64,000 nt of DNA from TMED88 sp964515335 (GTDB taxonomy: Bacteria > Myxococcota_A > UBA9160 > UBA4427). Below, piece after piece: positions 47,871 through 56,363 of the stretch. The notes beneath the pieces are model-generated. The model made no database searches, was not told the DNA's origin, and saw only the letters and a program-made list of their open reading frames with translations. Where the stretch lies: assembly GCA_964515335.1 (NCBI GenBank), contig CAZETS010000001.1, positions 60,504 through 124,503 of the forward strand. The letters are read 5' to 3'. Made by a program: the position numbers and the translations under genes. Position 1 is the first letter of the stretch. Every line of letters starts with the position of its first letter.

Positions 47871-48278
47871 TCAGCGGCGCCGGCGGTCGAAGCGGCGATC
47901 GATGCGGCGACCGGCGCGATCGAGCTTGCGGTCGATGCGGTCGCCCCGGCGGTCGAGGCGTCGGTCGATCCGGTCACCGCGCCGGTCGAGCTTGCGCTCG
48001 ATGCGGTCGCCCTTGCGGTCGAGGCGCCTTGCGAGGGAGTCTCGGCCCGCGGCGGCGGCGCGGTCGGCAGCGCGGTCGAGCTTGCGGTCGATGCGATCGC
48101 CCCGGCGATCGAGCTTGCGGTCGATCACGTCGCCGCGGCGGTCGAGATGCCGCTCGATGCGGTCGCCCTTGCGGTCGAAGCGGTTTTCGATGCGGTCGCC
48201 GGGATCGGCAGCGGCCGCCGAGGCGCCGAACAAGCATGCGGCGGTGAGTATTGCTGCCTTCGTCATGCGGTGGACCAT
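47871..48278 (-). CDS. Exported 11-residue-repeat (hendecad) Arg/Asp-rich protein
   Basis: The 135-residue product has a short signal (ending near ASAAA) and then tandem units close to LDRRGDRIDRK. Units read LDRKGDRIERK, LDRRGDRIDRR and LDRAGRRIDRR, broken once by a DRAADRAAAAGRDSLARR segment. An 11-residue period is a hendecad, so a long charged helix or coiled coil is predicted. ATG 48278 has AGGAG seven or eight bases upstream; the ATG at 48266 is also in frame. The DNA is correspondingly repetitive but in coding frame. The function is unknown. Confidence 0.7.
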   Translation of the reverse strand: MVHRMTKAAILTAACLFGASAAAADPGDRIENRFDRKGDRIERHLDRRGDVIDRKLDRRGDRIDRKLDRAADRAAAAGRDSLARRLDRKGDRIERKLDRRGDRIDRRLDRRGDRIDRKLDRAGRRIDRRFDRRRR

Positions 48279-48433
48279 GTCAGGACTCCTTGGCGCCGTC
48301 GGGCGCGTTCGACCCATCCAACCCCCGACCCGGCGATCGGTTTCGCGCCCGGCGCCCCTCGGCGACATGCGCCGGCAGAACGCGTGCAGGGCGACCTTCC
48401 CAGGCTGCGACCCGCCGCTAACATCCGCCGGCC

Positions 48434-48823
48434 ATGCACCGCCTCCGACGACGATCGACCATCGGCGCCCTGTTCGCGTGCGGGCTGTCACCGCTGCTGG
48501 CAAGCGGATGCGCGCCGGACGAGCCCGACCCGGCGCTCTCGCCCGAGGCCCAGCGCGGCAAGGCCGTGTACCTCAACGTGTGCATCGCCTGCCACAACGC
48601 CGACCCGACGGTGGACGGCAGCCTCGGGCCCGCGGTCGCCGGCGCCTCCGTGGCGCTCCTCGAGGCCAAGGTGCTGCGCGCCGAGTACCCGCCTGGCTAC
48701 ACACCGAAGCGTCCCGGCAGCGTCACGATGCCGAGCTTCCCCTACCTCGAAGACCAGATCCCCGCCCTGGGCGCCTACCTGGCGTCGGTCGAGCCAGAGC
48801 CCGCCATACCGGCGAGCGAGTAG
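48434..48823 (+). CDS. Lipoprotein-like c-type cytochrome (monoheme)
   Basis: The 129-residue product has a signal and lipobox-like LLASGC (Cys26), and one heme motif CIACH (Cys50, Cys53, His54). A later Met (VTMPSFPYL) can serve as the axial ligand. This is the layout of a small periplasmic electron carrier. It converges with the urate-oxidase-N-terminal membrane protein, which in fused PuuD proteins is followed by a cytochrome c. Confidence 0.85.
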   Translation: MHRLRRRSTIGALFACGLSPLLASGCAPDEPDPALSPEAQRGKAVYLNVCIACHNADPTVDGSLGPAVAGASVALLEAKVLRAEYPPGYTPKRPGSVTMPSFPYLEDQIPALGAYLASVEPEPAIPASE

Positions 48824-48906
48824 ACGCAAGAGGGGCGGGCCGCCTCGCGACCCGCCCCCCGGAAGATCCGCGCGCCGCAAACGCGGCCCGCGATGCCGAT
48901 CCGTTG

Positions 48907-49626
48907 CTACAGGAAGATCGACATCAGGATGTAGAGCACGAGGGTCAGCCCGAGCCCGGTGTGGATCGTGCCCGAAACGGTGCCGAGCGGCTTCTGCCGA
49001 CCCTGCCCGGTGCCGACCAGGCAGTTGACTTCGACGGCAAAGATCACGATCAGCGCGACGACCCAGTAGAGCGAGAGGTTCGCCTGGCCGGTGCCGAGCC
49101 CCGCGACCAGCCTCGGGAAGTTCGCCGCGGCGACCATGAAGAAGAGCATCGGAATCGAGAAGAGCGTGTTGGTTCGCGAGGCGAGGCCCGCCCGGGCGGC
49201 GCGGCCCGCGGCCTCTGGATTCGCCTCGCCGCCGCCGGCCACCGTCTCGGCGTTCGCGATCACCACCTGCTGCGCAGGCCAGATCACGAGCCACACGTTC
49301 AGGAACATCAGGGTGCCCATCAGCGCGCCGGTGAGGATCAGCGTCATGTAGCCGCTGCCGAGCGGCACGCCCTCGTGCCCCCACTTGGTCAGCAGGATGA
49401 GCAGACCCGAGATGAAGGTGAACATCGCGCCCCAGCGAAACCACCACAGGGCGTTCGGGACCAACCCGCGCGTCATTGCGCTCTTCGCCGTACCGCCGAG
49501 TTCGGTGCCGAAGTACGGCGTCTGCACGAAGTTGAAGTAGTAGAGCATGCCGATCCAGGTAATGCCGGCGAGCACGTGGAGCCATCGCCAGAGGACGTAC
49601 CAGCCCTCCATGCTGAAGATTTCCAT
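48907..49626 (-). CDS. Membrane protein of the urate oxidase N-terminal (PuuD-like) family
   Basis: The 239-residue product has about six transmembrane segments, opening with WYVLWRWLHVLAGITWIGMLYYF. His in WLHVLAG and related positions could bind heme. The family N-terminal domain occurs in PuuD, which fuses it to a C-terminal cytochrome c and oxidises urate. Here the cytochrome is a separate convergent gene (48434-48823). Start ATG 49626 has GGGAGG close upstream. Without the rest of the purine catabolism genes, a urate role is inferred. Confidence 0.75.
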   Translation of the reverse strand: MEIFSMEGWYVLWRWLHVLAGITWIGMLYYFNFVQTPYFGTELGGTAKSAMTRGLVPNALWWFRWGAMFTFISGLLILLTKWGHEGVPLGSGYMTLILTGALMGTLMFLNVWLVIWPAQQVVIANAETVAGGGEANPEAAGRAARAGLASRTNTLFSIPMLFFMVAAANFPRLVAGLGTGQANLSLYWVVALIVIFAVEVNCLVGTGQGRQKPLGTVSGTIHTGLGLTLVLYILMSIFL

Positions 49627-49668
49627 TGCCTCCCTTTCGGCCCCATCCGGGCCCTGAGCGGCCCCTAT

Positions 49669-49696
49669 CTTAACGGGGAAGCACTTGACGGGGAAG
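49669..49696. repeat. Two-copy 13-bp direct repeat upstream of the PuuD-like gene
   Basis: CTTAACGGGGAAG and CTTGACGGGGAAG lie 15 bp apart, 43-70 bp before the membrane-protein start. They may be an operator; one copy is in the region where the minus-strand promoter would lie. Confidence 0.5.
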
Positions 49697-49898
49697 AAGA
49701 GCCCCGAATACCACCCCCTCGCTGGCGGTTCACGCGCATTGGGGGCGAACCGCTGTTCGAGCACGGCAGACTTCGACGAACAGGCGGCGAACACCTCGGT
49801 GGTTTTTTCGATGCCACGAGTGCAGACGACGGTTCTCGATTGTTCGTGCCGAACGCTGGGGCGATTCCCCCACCTGCAAACGAGGACCGCGGCGCGGG

Positions 49899-49997
49899 TC
49901 AGCGATCGACGCGGTCGGCGCGCAACTCGAAGCGGCGCACCTTGCCCGCTTTGCCGCGAAGCGGCGCGTCCACGTACTCGAAGCTCCGCTGCACCGC
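49899..49997 (-). pseudogene. Remnant of an AMP-binding acyl-CoA ligase C-terminus
   Basis: A minus-strand frame of about 32 codons ends at TGA 49899 and reads FEYVDAPLRGKAGKVRRFELR. This matches the C-terminal A10-like motif of acyl-CoA synthetases (PRxxxGKxxRxxLR). Nothing upstream looks like the rest of an AMP-binding domain; the upstream part of the frame faces a thiolase remnant on the other strand. It is a fragment, not a gene. Confidence 0.45.
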
Positions 49998-50040
49998 GGA
50001 GTGGACGACGCGCACTGCGGGACGGTCGCGAAGCGCGCCG

Positions 50041-50320
50041 CCACGTCCCATCAGGGCGCGGCTGATCTCGTCGCCCTTCGAGTCGTACGACTGCGCGGCA
50101 CAGACCGACGGCGCCGCGGCGGTGGTGATCGCCCGGCGCGACCTGGCCGGCAGCGGCGACCCGTGCCGCGAGATCGACTTCCGCTTGCTCTTCGAGAACA
50201 CCCTGCAGCGGCAGGGACGCGCGGGCGAGCGCCGGGCCGGAAGAGCCGAAGCTCGCGCTTTCCGACAACCTCGGCGGCCATCTCACGGCCTCTGGGATCG
50301 CGATCCTCGGCCGGGACCGA
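50041..50320 (+). pseudogene. Frameshifted, internally deleted thiolase remnant
   Basis: Frame 1 encodes RLISSPFESYDCAAQTDGAA and ARRDLAG, matching the substrate-loop region of SCP2/lipid-transfer-type thiolases. It is followed directly by FRLLFENTLQRQGRAGER, which matches the near-terminal LRGEAGER segment, so the middle (about 150 residues) is missing. The rest, LALSDNLGGHLTASGIAILG, is in another frame, so there is a frameshift near 50235. Third-position GC supports both frames as former coding sequence. Confidence 0.55.
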
Positions 50321-50599
50321 CACCGGGGCGGCCTCCGCTCACGAGCACGCAGCCCCGATCATAAAACCGCCGTTTCGTTCCGTAAAACTCGCAGAGACCA
50401 TCCCGATGGATTTCGCGCAACCCATCCGCGTGCGGCGGGTTGGGTGAGACGAGGCACGGCGCACCGGCAATCAGGCCCCGCAAACGCTGCGGTATGTGAG
50501 AAAATACGGCTGTTGTCCCGGACAGAGCGAGGCGGAGATGCGCCGTCGTCGTGAATGTCCATCTATCGGGCGCCGCCGCGCGCCGTCGAGGTTTTCGCG

Positions 50600-53500
50600 A
50601 TGGCTCTTCTACTGCGAACGACCCTGCTGATGCTCGCCCTCGGGCTCGCCGCGGGCCTGCCGGGCCCTGCCCGGGCCGGCGACTACGTGCTCTTCGAGAC
50701 CGGCCCCGTCCGCCCGATGGCACTGTCGAGCGACGGCGGCGAGCTCTACATCACGAACATCCCCGACAACACGCTCGAGATCTTTGCCGTCTCGGACATC
50801 GGCCTCGTCAAGACCGCCTCTGTGCCCGTCGGCCTCGAACCGTGCGCGGTCGCCATCGCGCCCGACGGCAAGGCGTGGGTCGTCAATCACCTCTCCGACA
50901 GCATCAGCATCGTGGACGTCGCCGCCTCACCGCCGGTCGTCGAGCGAACGCTGCTCGTCGGCGACGAGCCCCGCGACATCGTCTTCGCCGGCACCGGCGG
51001 CACGCGCGCCTTCATCAGCACGGCCCATCGAGGTCAGCACCGCACCGACGCGTCGATCGCGGGGGTGCCGGGCGCCGGAGATCCGCAGTTCACCACCGAG
51101 GGGATCGGGCGAGCCGACGTCTGGGTCTTCGACTCGACGACACTCGGCGCCACGCTCGGCGGCACACCGGTCGAGATCCTGTCGTTCTTCGCCGACACGC
51201 CCCGCGCCCTGACGGTCAGCAACGACGGCAACACGGTCTACGTGGCCGCCTTCCACTCGGGCAACCAGTCGGCCCCCGTCCCCGAGCTCGCGGTCTGCGA
51301 CGGCTTCGACGCGTTCACGCCCTGCCTGCTCGGCGGCGGCCTGCCGGTTCCCGGCGGCGTGCCGGGTCCCGACGACAACGTCTTCGGCGCGAACGCGCCC
51401 GAGACGGGCATCATCGTGCAGTTCAACAACAGCTCGGGCAACTGGGAGGACACCCTCGGACGCAACTGGAGCCCCGTCATCCAGTTCAACCTGCCCGACC
51501 ACGACGTATTCGGCGTGAACGCCAACACCCTGAACGTGGCCGGCGCCACCGAGTTCGACCACGTAGGCACGATACTGTTCAACATGGCCGTGAACCCGGT
51601 CAACGGGAACGTCTACGTTTCGAACACGGAGCTGCCCAACCTGACCATGTTCGAGGGGCCGGGCAACCACGGCGGCAGCACCGTGCAGGGACACCTCTCC
51701 GAGTCGCGCATCTCCATCCTGAGTGGCGCGGGCATCGTGAAGCCCCGCCATCTCAACAAGCACATCGACTACACGAGACTCCACACCGACGTGCCGGACC
51801 TCGTGGATCCGACACAGAAGGACCACAGCCTCGCCACGCCCCTCGAAATGGTCGTCTCGGACGACGGCGCCAAGCTGTACGTCGCGGCCTTCGGCTCGTC
51901 GAAGATCGGCGTCTTCGACACCGCCACCCTCGAGGACGACACCTTCGATCCGACCGTCGAGTCGGCCAACTACATCTCCACCGGCGGCGGCCCGAGCGGC
52001 CTGGTCCTCGATCCGTTCCGGAACTGGCTCTACGTGCATACGCGCTTCGACAACTCGGTGTCGGTCATCAACCCGGCCTCGAAGGAAACGCTGCTGACGG
52101 TGCCGCTCCACAACCCCGAGGACGCGACGATCGTCGACGGCCGGCGCTTCCTCTACGACGCCTTCCTGACCTCGGGCAACGGCGAGGCCTCGTGCTCGAG
52201 CTGCCACATCTTCGGCGACATGGACGATCTGGCCTGGAACCTCGGCAACCCGGACGATCCGACCACGACCAACACGCAGCCCTCTCCGGTGGGCACGGGC
52301 GGCACCAGCTTTCACCCGATGAAGGGCCCGATGACGACGCAGACACTGCGAGGCCTGGCCACCCACGGCGGCCTGCACTGGCGGGGCGACCGCGTCGACG
52401 GCCACTTCGGCACCGACCCCTGCAACGACCCGACGGGCTCGGCCTGCGACGAGGAGTTCTCGTTCGACAACTTCATCGTCGCCTTCGAGGGCCTCATCGG
52501 ACACGACGGACTGATCTCGATGCCGGACATGCGGCGCTTCACCGACTTCGCGCTGCTGCTGCTGCCGCCGCCGAACCCTGTCCGCAATCTCGACAACTCG
52601 CTCACCCCGCAGCAGCAGGTCGGCATGACCGCCTACCTGAAGCCCAACACCGACGGCCCCGTCTCGTGCGAGCTGTGCCATCGGCTCGATCCATCGCAGG
52701 GCTTCTTCGGCACCGGCGGCGGCAAGAACGACGAGGGCGAGCCCCAGGACTTCAAGATCCCGCACCTGCGCAACATGTATGCGAAGATCGGCATGTTCGG
52801 CATGCTGGCCAATCCCGACGGCACGGTGGAGGGCTTCAAGGGCGATCAGATCAGGGGCTACGGCTTCCTGCACGACGGCATCATCGACACGCTCGTCCAC
52901 TTCGTGGAGGCGCCGGCCTTCAACCTGAACAACGTCGAAGAGAACGCGCTCGAGCAGCTGATGCTGGCCTTCCCGACCGACCTCGCGCCGATCGTCGGGC
53001 AGCAGATCACCCTCGACGCGCTCAACGGCACCACCGTCGGGCCGCGCATCGACCTGCTGATCGCGCGGGCCGGCGCCTCCTTCGACTCGCTGACACTCGG
53101 CGGCACCGTCACCGAGTGCGACCTGGTCGTGAAGGGGACCTTCGGCGGCGCGCCCCGCGGCTGGGTGTACGACCCCGGCACCCTGCTCTTCCAGGACGAC
53201 CAGGGCGGCAGCATCACCGACGCGAACCTGCGCGCACTGGCCACCAGCCAGGGGCCGCTCACGTACACCTGCGCGACGCCCGGGGCCGGAACGCGCGTGG
53301 GAATCAACCGCGACCGCGACATCCACCTCGACGGCCAGGACAACTGCCCGGACGCCGCCAACGACCTCCAGACCAACACCGACGGCGACTCCCAGGGCGA
53401 CGCCTGCGACGCGGACGACGACCAGGACGGGCTGCTGGACTTCTACGAGACCGGCACCGGCGCCTTCGTGTCGCAGTGGAATACCGGCAGCAACTCGCTG

Positions 53501-53692
53501 CTCGCCGACACCGACGGCGACGGCTTCGACGACGGCGTCGAGGTGGCCCAGGGCAGCGACCCGAACGATCCGAACTCGACGCCGGCTCCGCCGGTGCCGC
53601 TGCTTCCCGTGGCGGGCCTCCTCGCCCTGTGCGCTTCGCTCGGCGCGGTGGCGATGCGGCGGATCCGCCGGCTCCCGGGAGCACGCGCCTGA
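50600..53692 (+). CDS. Large exported beta-propeller / di-heme / calcium-repeat protein with C-terminal sorting tail
   Basis: The 1030-residue product has a signal peptide (1-27). YVTN-like propeller repeats (about 28-500) follow, then two heme motifs, CSSCH (532-536) and CELCH (690-694), as in MauG-like peroxidases. A thrombospondin-3-like stretch with DxDxDG motifs (about 920-990) comes before the end PPVPLLPVAGLLALCASLGA plus RR. The tail resembles PEP-CTERM variants. The ATG at 50600 has GAGG eight bases upstream; 50555 is an alternative. It may be an electron-transfer or adhesion protein at the surface. Confidence 0.85.
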   Translation: MALLLRTTLLMLALGLAAGLPGPARAGDYVLFETGPVRPMALSSDGGELYITNIPDNTLEIFAVSDIGLVKTASVPVGLEPCAVAIAPDGKAWVVNHLSDSISIVDVAASPPVVERTLLVGDEPRDIVFAGTGGTRAFISTAHRGQHRTDASIAGVPGAGDPQFTTEGIGRADVWVFDSTTLGATLGGTPVEILSFFADTPRALTVSNDGNTVYVAAFHSGNQSAPVPELAVCDGFDAFTPCLLGGGLPVPGGVPGPDDNVFGANAPETGIIVQFNNSSGNWEDTLGRNWSPVIQFNLPDHDVFGVNANTLNVAGATEFDHVGTILFNMAVNPVNGNVYVSNTELPNLTMFEGPGNHGGSTVQGHLSESRISILSGAGIVKPRHLNKHIDYTRLHTDVPDLVDPTQKDHSLATPLEMVVSDDGAKLYVAAFGSSKIGVFDTATLEDDTFDPTVESANYISTGGGPSGLVLDPFRNWLYVHTRFDNSVSVINPASKETLLTVPLHNPEDATIVDGRRFLYDAFLTSGNGEASCSSCHIFGDMDDLAWNLGNPDDPTTTNTQPSPVGTGGTSFHPMKGPMTTQTLRGLATHGGLHWRGDRVDGHFGTDPCNDPTGSACDEEFSFDNFIVAFEGLIGHDGLISMPDMRRFTDFALLLLPPPNPVRNLDNSLTPQQQVGMTAYLKPNTDGPVSCELCHRLDPSQGFFGTGGGKNDEGEPQDFKIPHLRNMYAKIGMFGMLANPDGTVEGFKGDQIRGYGFLHDGIIDTLVHFVEAPAFNLNNVEENALEQLMLAFPTDLAPIVGQQITLDALNGTTVGPRIDLLIARAGASFDSLTLGGTVTECDLVVKGTFGGAPRGWVYDPGTLLFQDDQGGSITDANLRALATSQGPLTYTCATPGAGTRVGINRDRDIHLDGQDNCPDAANDLQTNTDGDSQGDACDADDDQDGLLDFYETGTGAFVSQWNTGSNSLLADTDGDGFDDGVEVAQGSDPNDPNSTPAPPVPLLPVAGLLALCASLGAVAMRRIRRLPGARA

Positions 53693-53723
53693 GCGCCGGT
53701 GGGACCGCACGAGGAGAGCGTCC

Positions 53724-54242
53724 GTGAGTGACGAAGCGCCCGGCCCGTCCGCGGCGAAGCTCGGCCTGTGGGCCGCGGCCGGCGCGGTGGTGATCGCGGC
53801 GGCGTGGCTGCTCGTCGATCGCGACGCGCCACCGCGCGACGACACGGCGGGCAGCTCGCAGGCTGCCACGGAGGTGGCCCGGCTCGAGCCGAGCGCCCCG
53901 AGCACACCCGGCGCCCCGGCAACACCCCCGCCCTCCCGCGACCGCCCCCTGCCCGACGGCGTCCTCGGCCCGATCATCGGCGATCCCAGCGGTAATCGCA
54001 TCGACATCTGCGACGAGCGCAACTGGCGCTTCGTCGGCAAACTCGTCCACGAAGTACGCGAAGGCGAGCTGCTCGTGGAGGAGAGCGCCTGGCAGAACGC
54101 GGGCGCGTCGACCCGCGCCGGAGTAGCGAGCTGGGCGTCCAAGTGCCGGCTCGACGACGCACCCCTGGTCGTGGTCGGCGCCGACTCGGGACACGAACTC
54201 GGTCGCTACGCGGCCACTTCGGGCTACGAGCGCTTCCAGTAG
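53724..54242 (+). CDS. Single-pass membrane protein (unrecognised)
   Basis: The 172-residue product has an N-terminal transmembrane helix (about 13-32), a Pro/Ser/Thr-rich linker, and a C-terminal domain of about 90 residues with two Cys (CDERNW, SKCRLDD). The GTG start at 53724 has GGAGAG upstream. It follows the giant exported protein gene by 31 bp and may be cotranscribed. No domain is recognised. Confidence 0.7.
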   Translation: MSDEAPGPSAAKLGLWAAAGAVVIAAAWLLVDRDAPPRDDTAGSSQAATEVARLEPSAPSTPGAPATPPPSRDRPLPDGVLGPIIGDPSGNRIDICDERNWRFVGKLVHEVREGELLVEESAWQNAGASTRAGVASWASKCRLDDAPLVVVGADSGHELGRYAATSGYERFQ

Positions 54243-54273
54243 GCGCGGGCGGGACCCGGCGGCTGGCGCCGGG

Positions 54274-54927
54274 TCACATGTCGCGGATGCGGGCCGTGAC
54301 CGTCTCGAGCTCGGCAACGAGCCGTTGAAGGCCCACGTCGCCCGCCTGCTGGGCGTGGCGGCGGAAGACGGCGGCCATGCTCAGGAAGTACCAGACCTGG
54401 TTCTCGCGGGTGCGGGCCCGGAAGCGACGCCATAGCCCCTCACCGTGCTCCTCGTAGTCGAGCAGGATCGTGCGCGCATTGTGGAGCTTGTCCGCGCAGG
54501 CGACGCGCAGCGTGCCGGCGTCTTCTTCCTGCGCGAGCGAGTCGAGATGATGCGCCTTGCGGGCGCGCCACGACTCCACGTCTCCGAGCGCGTCGGAAGG
54601 CGGTTTCTCGAAGTCCTCGTCGTCGGTGCAGGCCTGCACGATCGACCGCACCCGCGCCCCGTAACGAAGCTCGATGTCGCGCTTCAGGGCCTCGCGGCCC
54701 CGGCGCGGATCGACGAGGTACTCGCTCTCGTAGTCGTCACCCTGGTCCTCGACCGCGTCGTGGAGCAGCGCGGCGATCGCCTCCGCCTCGTCGCCGCCGT
54801 TCTCGATGACGAGCGCGGAGACCGACAGCAGGTGCGACAGATAGGCGATCTCCGTGTCCTTCCGCATGTGACCGTCGTGCAGCCGCGCGGCGAAGAGGAT
54901 CGCATCCTTGTAGCGGTCAGTGAGCAT
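54274..54927 (-). CDS. HD-domain phosphohydrolase, SpoT/MESH1-like
   Basis: The 217-residue product has the HD pattern: ARLHDGHMRKD, LSHLLSVSALV, ALLHDAVEDQGDD and the later ACADKLHNARTIL, which is typical of SpoT-type hydrolase domains. No synthetase domain is present. Such small proteins can hydrolyse (p)ppGpp or nucleotides; the substrate is unknown. The ATG is at 54927 and the aminotransferase gene ends 7 bp upstream, so they form an operon. Confidence 0.85.
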   Translation of the reverse strand: MLTDRYKDAILFAARLHDGHMRKDTEIAYLSHLLSVSALVIENGGDEAEAIAALLHDAVEDQGDDYESEYLVDPRRGREALKRDIELRYGARVRSIVQACTDDEDFEKPPSDALGDVESWRARKAHHLDSLAQEEDAGTLRVACADKLHNARTILLDYEEHGEGLWRRFRARTRENQVWYFLSMAAVFRRHAQQAGDVGLQRLVAELETVTARIRDM

Positions 54928-54934
54928 CCCGTCC

Positions 54935-56260
54935 TCAACCGGCCCGGCGACCGCGGGCCAGCTCCTGGGCGGCGTCCTGGATGGCGTCGAGCGTGAGGGC
55001 GATGTCGTCGTCGCTGTGGACGATCGAGACGAAGAACTTCTCGTGGCCCTTCATGATGCCGCGGTCGAGCAGGGCCTGACCGAAGCGGTACGAGAGCCCC
55101 TGGTCGGCGGTGAGCGCCGAGCGGAAATCGACCACCTCGTGCTCGGTGAACCAGGGCTCGAAGGCCGGCGGCTCGCCGATCACCTGCACCGGAATGCCCA
55201 CCGCTTCGAAGGCCTTGCGGCAGCCTTCCATCAGCCGCCGGCCGCGGGCGAAGAGCCGCTCGTAGACGCCGTCCTCGCGCAGCAGCTCGAGGGCCGCGAG
55301 CGCCGCGGTGCACGAGATGGGATTGCCGCTGAACGTGCCGGTCAGCGAAACGTAGTCCCCGGTGATGCGGCGGATGCCTTCGGCGAAGACCATCAGATCG
55401 GAGCGGCCGCAGACCACCGAGATCGGGTGCCCGGCCGAGAGGCTCTTGCCCATCGCGCAGAGGTCGGGGGTCACGCCGTAGTAGCCCTGCCCGCTCGCGT
55501 AACCGAGCCGGAAGCCGGTCACGACCTCGTCGAAGATCAGCGGCACGTCGAGGCGGGCCGTCACCGCGCGCAGATCCTCGAGGAACCCGGCGCGGGGCGG
55601 AATCGTCCGCTGCAGCGGCTCGGCGATCACACAGGCGAGCTCGTCGGCGTGCTTCTCGATCAGAGCCGCGGTCGCCTCGATGTCGTTCCACGGAGCGACC
55701 AGCACGTCGTCGGCGGTGCGCGAGGGCAGGCCGATCGAGTTGGGCACGGCGCCGGGCAGCTCGGCGGGCTCACGGGTCCACTGATTGCTCATCAGCACCG
55801 CGTCGCTCTGCCCGTGATAGGCGCCCTCGAACTTCAGCACCTTGTCCCGGCCGCCGCGGTACGCGCGCGCCAGACGGATCGCGAACAGCACGCCATCGGT
55901 GCCCGTGTTGCCGTAGACGACGCGGTCCGCGCAGGGCGTTGCGCGGACGACCTCCTCGGCGAGCTCCACCGCGGACTCGGCGGGCAGCAGGAAGCTCGAC
56001 CCGCGCTCGAGCGCCTCGCGCACCGCCGCCACGACCTTCGGATGCGCGTGACCGACCAGCATCGGCCCCGAGCCGAGCAGGTAATCGACGTACTCGTTGC
56101 CGCTCAGATCGACGATCTTCGAGCCGCGGCCCTCGCGGACGATCATCGCCGACTCGGGCGACGCGGTCGGCGTGCGCGCGCTCGCCGGCAAGAGCTGCGC
56201 GGCCCTGTCGAGCAGCGCCCGCTCTCGCGGGTCGCGCGGCTTCTTCTGGAATCCGGTCAT
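54935..56260 (-). CDS. Class III aminotransferase, glutamate-1-semialdehyde aminomutase-like
   Basis: The 441-residue PLP enzyme shows NEYVDYLLGSGPMLVGHAHP, GNTGTDGVLFAIRLARA, FEGAYHGQSD, FDEVVTGFRL and the Lys in CAMGKSLSAGHP. It resembles HemL (GSA aminomutase) but the motif around the Lys and the length do not match the usual HemL, so a secondary-metabolite or omega-aminotransferase role is more likely. Start ATG 56260; a longer frame has no homology. It is divergent from the SDR gene. Confidence 0.8.
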   Translation of the reverse strand: MTGFQKKPRDPRERALLDRAAQLLPASARTPTASPESAMIVREGRGSKIVDLSGNEYVDYLLGSGPMLVGHAHPKVVAAVREALERGSSFLLPAESAVELAEEVVRATPCADRVVYGNTGTDGVLFAIRLARAYRGGRDKVLKFEGAYHGQSDAVLMSNQWTREPAELPGAVPNSIGLPSRTADDVLVAPWNDIEATAALIEKHADELACVIAEPLQRTIPPRAGFLEDLRAVTARLDVPLIFDEVVTGFRLGYASGQGYYGVTPDLCAMGKSLSAGHPISVVCGRSDLMVFAEGIRRITGDYVSLTGTFSGNPISCTAALAALELLREDGVYERLFARGRRLMEGCRKAFEAVGIPVQVIGEPPAFEPWFTEHEVVDFRSALTADQGLSYRFGQALLDRGIMKGHEKFFVSIVHSDDDIALTLDAIQDAAQELARGRRAG

Positions 56261-56363
56261 CTGGTGCCCCCAGGCAGAATGGAGCCTGACGGATCTGGGC
56301 CCGGCCGCAAACGGGCGGATCGGCCGGCATGGCGAGCGGCCCGCAGAGGCTATCGTGACGGGC

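Noticed and set aside
47871..48278. Short regular DNA repeats that could be taken for a CRISPR array.
   Set aside because: The repeats are in frame, of 33-base period, with no unique spacers, and encode a regular protein; no cas genes are near.
49790..49812. A T-tract after a short CACC/GGTG hairpin, suggesting a terminator.
   Set aside because: The stem is four pairs with a two-base loop, too weak for an intrinsic terminator, and no gene ends just before it.
50927..54142. A 1071-codon minus-strand open frame opposite the propeller/cytochrome gene.
   Set aside because: The plus-strand frame has a signal peptide, heme motifs and calcium repeats; the minus frame has none.
54935..56260. Naming the aminotransferase hemL.
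   Set aside because: It resembles GSA aminomutase, but the context has no tetrapyrrole genes and the Lys-site motif is not the usual HemL one; a general call is safer.
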